Notes under the pieces: model-generated
Database searches by the model: none
Told to the model about the DNA's origin: nothing
What the model saw: only the letters and a program-made list of their open reading frames with translations
Shown here: one piece after another, positions 33,750 to 36,446 of the stretch
Layout: each line of letters opens with the position of its first letter
Position numbering within the stretch: position 1 is the first letter of the stretch
Position numbers and translations under genes: made by a program
From: an uncultured Mollicutes bacterium
Lineage (GTDB): Bacteria; Bacillota_I; Bacilli_A; Acholeplasmatales; Anaeroplasmataceae
Reading direction: 5' to 3'
Assembly: GCA_947177025.1 (NCBI GenBank)
Contig: CAMWSQ010000003.1
Span: 1 to 36,446 of the forward strand
DNA length: 36,446 bases

Positions 33750-34611
33750 TCTTATCTCCTAAAAGCTTTGTAATAGTCTGAAGCTGTTTATCCTCTTTTG
33801 TTTTTAATGTTTCAATCATAGCCATATTTTCAATCATCAGCTTCACAATTTTTTCCAAATTGGAATTGGTAGAATAATCTGCTGCACATACATAATTTAC
33901 TCTGCCATCATCTACAAGTGGTAGAACCTTATCGATGTATTGTGGTTGATATAGGGCAATGGATTTACCGCCCTTATCCTTCAATAACTGCATACATGGA
34001 ATGTCTGTTAGTCCATCACCAATATAAATCATATTTCGATACTGAATGGCACGTTTTTCATCTTTGATTTCCATATTCAGCTTTTCTTCTTCAACTTCAT
34101 CCAAAGTTCCCTTACTGATTCTAAAAATGTACTGGGTCTTTTGGGTATAATTAATGGCAAGTCCTGGCCAAACTGCTTCCTTCGTTACAGGATCATAAAT
34201 GAATTTACAGCCATAAATTTTCTTAAAGTATTTGGCGATAGCACTACCTTCAATGATTTCCTTTGTTCCTGAAGAAATGATATAATGCTCTACATTCACT
34301 CCTAAAGATTCTCCAAACTGATTGATTCGGTCAAACCATGTCTGTACACCACGGTAATATACAATTGATCCACCTAAGGAATTCAAATATTCCTCTGTAA
34401 GAGCAATTCCCTTCTTCTTACATTCCTGAATCATTACAAACATATAGGATAAAATCTTATCCATAGCATACTTTTTTGTGGTAATAGAAGCCTTATTCCA
34501 AAATTCTTCTGGTTCCATATCTAAGCGTGGGATAAAATCATAATTTTGCATATCGGTTGTACATAACGTTTTATCAAAATCGTACATAATACCAATTGTT
34601 GTTTTTGCCAT
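33739..34611 (-). CDS. HAD-superfamily hydrolase, phosphoserine-phosphatase-like
   Basis: The 290-aa protein has HAD motif I IMYDFDKTLCTTD (residues 8-20, nucleophile Asp followed by Asp+2), motif II IISSGTKEII, and motif IV YIGDGLTDIPCM. The cap region between motifs I and II is helical. It belongs to the HAD subfamily IB/PSP-like group, but the substrate is unknown. The ATG has GGAGG 10 nt upstream, and a strong promoter precedes it. It leads the ybeY-cdd-era-recO run and overlaps ybeY, so it is co-expressed with ribosome-maturation genes. Confidence 0.87.
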   Translation of the reverse strand: MAKTTIGIMYDFDKTLCTTDMQNYDFIPRLDMEPEEFWNKASITTKKYAMDKILSYMFVMIQECKKKGIALTEEYLNSLGGSIVYYRGVQTWFDRINQFGESLGVNVEHYIISSGTKEIIEGSAIAKYFKKIYGCKFIYDPVTKEAVWPGLAINYTQKTQYIFRISKGTLDEVEEEKLNMEIKDEKRAIQYRNMIYIGDGLTDIPCMQLLKDKGGKSIALYQPQYIDKVLPLVDDGRVNYVCAADYSTNSNLEKIVKLMIENMAMIETLKTKEDKQLQTITKLLGDKNDN

Positions 34612-34638
34612 AAATGGTACCTCCTTCTAATTAATAAA

Positions 34639-34667
34639 ATTATACCATAAAATGATTGAAAATTCAA
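34639..34667 (-). promoter_or_regulatory. Promoter of the HAD-ybeY-cdd-era-recO unit
   Basis: TTGAAT (34662-34667), a 17-nt spacer and TATAAT (34639-34644) with TGG before it (extended -10), on the minus strand. It begins 4 nt after the hydrolase stop and lies 28 nt before the HAD start. Confidence 0.85.
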
Positions 34668-34670
34668 ATT

Positions 34671-35816
34671 CTACTCCTTATTCTTAAGGAGTACTAAGGC
34701 AGCAAGCCTTCCCATACAGGAATAGGCATACTTGGAAGGATGCAGATGATCTCCTGAATCACAGCCTTCCTTAAACCTGATTTCACTTGAAAAACCATCC
34801 CCAATTTCATTTTCAAAGTCAATATGCTGCTGGCATCTTATCCAAGCATTGACTTCATTTTTAAGTTCTTCTCTAAAGGGAGCATAGGTTCTCCAGTTAT
34901 AAATGGGTAAAAGTGTACCAAAATAAACATTTAAATTGAGTTTATAAGCTTCTGCTTGATAATATTTTAAGCCCTCAATCAATTCTTTACTTGTAGGTAA
35001 ATCAGACATCGGTCGAAATGGATTAATTTCTTCTCCAACAGGATGAATAATATCATTGATTCCATGCTGAATTATAATCGTTTTAGCACCAGCTACTGAG
35101 GATACCTCATGAACAAAACGATGATAACCATGCTTGCCATAGGATTGATATGTAATGCAATCATATTCTCTTAGAATCCGTGTTCCAGAGACTGCCTTTC
35201 TGATAACACTTCTATTCTTACATCCGTTTTCCCTTAAAGCAAGTAGTAAATGGTCTGGCCAGTCCTGACTTGTAATAGAATCTCCATAACAAATGATTGC
35301 CTCATTTTCATCCTCTGTATAGACATCCACATTTGCCAAAAAATATACCCAACTCGTTGATTTTGAAGTATTGATATCTAATTTCTTAGCTAAGTTTTGA
35401 TTTCCATAAGCAAAATATCCTTTAGATAAAGGTCCAATAATATCTACACCTGAGGTTAGATTTGTATATTCTTCTAAAAATATGGATACAATCAAATACT
35501 GATTTTCTTTAATAGAAAATTCTATTTCATCTGTAACCATGGAACCATGTGGCAATATAGAAAAGGATTCTTTAGAATTATATTTTAAAATGACAGATTC
35601 ACTAATAATTTCATCTGAAAGAGTATTTCCAATACCAATAGAAATCTGTCTAATGCGAACTTCTTCTTCACAACAAAAATTATCTAAAGTAATCCTAATT
35701 TTATTTCCACCAAATGGAACAAAAATAGGATATCTAAGTGTTAGATTTTTTGCATAAATTGCAGGTTCTGGTAATACCTTGGATTGAGCATTTCCCCATA
35801 TTGTAACCCATTTCAT
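34671..35816 (-). CDS. SGNH/GDSL-type hydrolase
   Basis: The 381-aa protein has the SGNH blocks in order. ICYGDSITSQDWP near residue 177 gives the nucleophile Ser, SGTRILRE the Gly-containing block, and QHGINDIIHP the Asn block. SGDHLHPSKYAY near the C-terminus supplies the catalytic Asp and His. The N-terminal 160 residues form a beta-rich accessory region (KNLTLRYPIFVPFGG onwards), as in carbohydrate-esterase-like members. No signal peptide or membrane segment is visible, so it is probably cytoplasmic. The substrate is unknown; de-acylation of a sugar or glycoside is a reasonable guess. I prefer ATG 35816, 9 nt from GGAG, to 35822. Confidence 0.9.
   Translation of the reverse strand: MKWVTIWGNAQSKVLPEPAIYAKNLTLRYPIFVPFGGNKIRITLDNFCCEEEVRIRQISIGIGNTLSDEIISESVILKYNSKESFSILPHGSMVTDEIEFSIKENQYLIVSIFLEEYTNLTSGVDIIGPLSKGYFAYGNQNLAKKLDINTSKSTSWVYFLANVDVYTEDENEAIICYGDSITSQDWPDHLLLALRENGCKNRSVIRKAVSGTRILREYDCITYQSYGKHGYHRFVHEVSSVAGAKTIIIQHGINDIIHPVGEEINPFRPMSDLPTSKELIEGLKYYQAEAYKLNLNVYFGTLLPIYNWRTYAPFREELKNEVNAWIRCQQHIDFENEIGDGFSSEIRFKEGCDSGDHLHPSKYAYSCMGRLAALVLLKNKE
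34673..34692 (-). terminator. Possible weak terminator at the end of the SGNH hydrolase gene
   Basis: A perfect 8-bp stem (34685-34692 with 34673-34680) and 4-nt loop covers the last codons. The following minus-strand sequence is AT-rich but has only short T runs, so termination may be partial. Confidence 0.4.
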
Positions 35817-35839
35817 ATCCATCAGCTCCTTATGTGTTT

Positions 35840-35883
35840 ATTTTACCATAAATAGGAAACAAAAGAAAGACCTACTATTTATG
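35840..35883 (-). promoter_or_regulatory. Possible promoter with flanking inverted repeat upstream of the SGNH hydrolase
   Basis: TAAAAT preceded by TGG (extended -10) is at 35840-35845, 24 nt before the start; the -35 is poor. A 9-bp inverted repeat (CATAAATAG at 35847-35855 with CTATTTATG at 35875-35883) brackets the spacer and -35 zone, where a repressor or activator could bind. The rest of the 264-bp gap to 36086 holds only the next terminator. Confidence 0.4.
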
Positions 35884-35972
35884 TGATAAATCAAAATGAT
35901 GACATCAAAATAAACATTTTCGTGGAATATTTAATTAAATTGTCCAAGAGCAATAGATATGATTTGTAAAAT

Positions 35973-36011
35973 AAAAAGAGCAAGATTAAAATGTAAATAA
36001 TCTTGCTCTTT
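35973..36011 (-). terminator. Rho-independent terminator after the small unknown gene
   Basis: A 13-bp stem (35999-36011 with 35975-35987) and 11-nt loop are followed by a T-rich stretch on the minus strand. It lies 75 nt after the stop of the small gene. Confidence 0.85.
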
Positions 36012-36086
36012 ATTCATTATTGAAGAAATTATAAATTAACCCATAGTTCTAATCCATGTACATAATCACATAAAGAAGAGAATTTA

Positions 36087-36419
36087 CTATGCAAATCCTT
36101 CAACCCATTCTAATAAACCTGCCTTACCTTCTTCAAAAGTCAAGTAGGTGATCCCATTAACTTCCAAAGATACAATTGGGGGCGTATGACCATCGAAAAA
36201 GCAATCTGGTGCAGAAATGAATGTTATTATATCACCAACACATAAATAACTAAAAAAGTCTTTATCCGAATATAATTCAAATGGATAAGCATCATTATCA
36301 TAGTTTTTAAAATTAGAGTCAACTAAAATTGATATAAATATATAGTTAGAACTAGCTATCTCAACTACCCTTCCTTTTAATTCAACATAATTTTCATCAT
36401 CAGAATAATACTTTCTCAT
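36087..36419 (-). CDS. Small unknown protein, possibly 5'-truncated by the window edge
   Basis: I do not recognise this 110-aa, acidic and aromatic-rich protein (YFELYSDKDFFSYLCVGD-like centre, IVSLEVNGITYLTFEEGKAG near the end). It appears mostly beta-stranded, without a signal peptide or membrane segment. The ATG at 36419 has no Shine-Dalgarno, and the frame stays open to the last base of the window (codons IINEPAQKQ), so the true start may lie outside. A terminator follows. The size and isolation are like those of immunity or accessory proteins, but nothing in the sequence proves that. Confidence 0.6.
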   Translation of the reverse strand: MRKYYSDDENYVELKGRVVEIASSNYIFISILVDSNFKNYDNDAYPFELYSDKDFFSYLCVGDIITFISAPDCFFDGHTPPIVSLEVNGITYLTFEEGKAGLLEWVEGFA

Positions 36420-36446
36420 CTGTTTTTGAGCTGGTTCATTTATTAT

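Noticed and set aside
1-36446. tRNA or rRNA genes, CRISPR arrays, insertion sequences or phage attachment sites
   Set aside because: I found no cloverleaf-like sequence, no regularly spaced repeats, no transposase or integrase motifs, and no long terminal repeats in either strand.

Overview
The window is AT-rich bacterial chromosome. Its gene content and order point to a low-GC Bacillota, most likely an Erysipelotrichia-like gut anaerobe; this is inference from gene families, not a database match. Evidence includes the yqfC-yqfD-phoH and ybeY-cdd-era-recO blocks typical of Bacillota, a T-box ahead of valS, EF-P with a PGKG loop, MutL with an endonuclease motif, and pyruvate formate-lyase fermentation genes. 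Every gene I can support lies on the minus strand, so transcription runs from high to low coordinates.

Layout in transcription order. 36419-36087: a small unknown protein, probably cut by the window edge, then a strong terminator. 35816-34671: an SGNH/GDSL hydrolase. 34611-31325: a HAD hydrolase, YbeY, Cdd, Era and RecO in tight succession behind a near-consensus promoter. 31290-31022: a sigma-A promoter and T-box leader with a candidate valine specifier. It precedes a GNAT acetyltransferase, ValS, FolC, methionine aminopeptidase, a degenerate CCA-adding-enzyme homologue, MurE and MraY (31005-22540), all closely spaced. 22535-20942: a LysR regulator and a pseudouridine synthase with their own consensus promoter and terminator. 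20912-18670: YqfC, YqfD and PhoH. 18624-17159: a DHH phosphoesterase and a four-helix membrane protein. 17069-14030: a pfl operon in the order activase, lyase body, glycyl-radical domain. 13900-5501: two unknown reading frames joined by a slippery A tract, then MutS, MutL, MiaA, AroK and AroQ. 5417-3348: EF-P and a CorC/HlyC-type CBS protein. 3288-1462: MurG and MurB. 1424-41: FtsZ with its own promoter and terminator.

Most of the window is housekeeping: cell wall synthesis, division, mismatch repair, ribosome biogenesis, and tRNA modification and charging. Three places depart from ordinary decoding. (1) An A10 tract in the phase A AAA AAG lies at the end of the 385-codon gene at 12743-13900. 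It is followed by about 160 open, Glu-rich codons in the -1 frame with no ATG, GTG, TTG or CTG, leading into a C-terminally membrane-anchored protein. A soluble form and a membrane-tethered fusion of about 755 aa could come from one gene by programmed frameshifting or transcriptional slippage. (2) The pyruvate formate-lyase activase has an in-frame TGA exactly where the family carries Trp, six residues after the last Cys of its FeS motif. (3) Pyruvate formate-lyase is split so that its glycyl-radical domain is a separate 76-aa protein whose start overlaps the stop of the main subunit. Points 2 and 3 fall in one translationally coupled operon, which is either decaying or uses unusual decoding. 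These three loci, plus a CCA-adding-enzyme pseudoenzyme, are the main leads.
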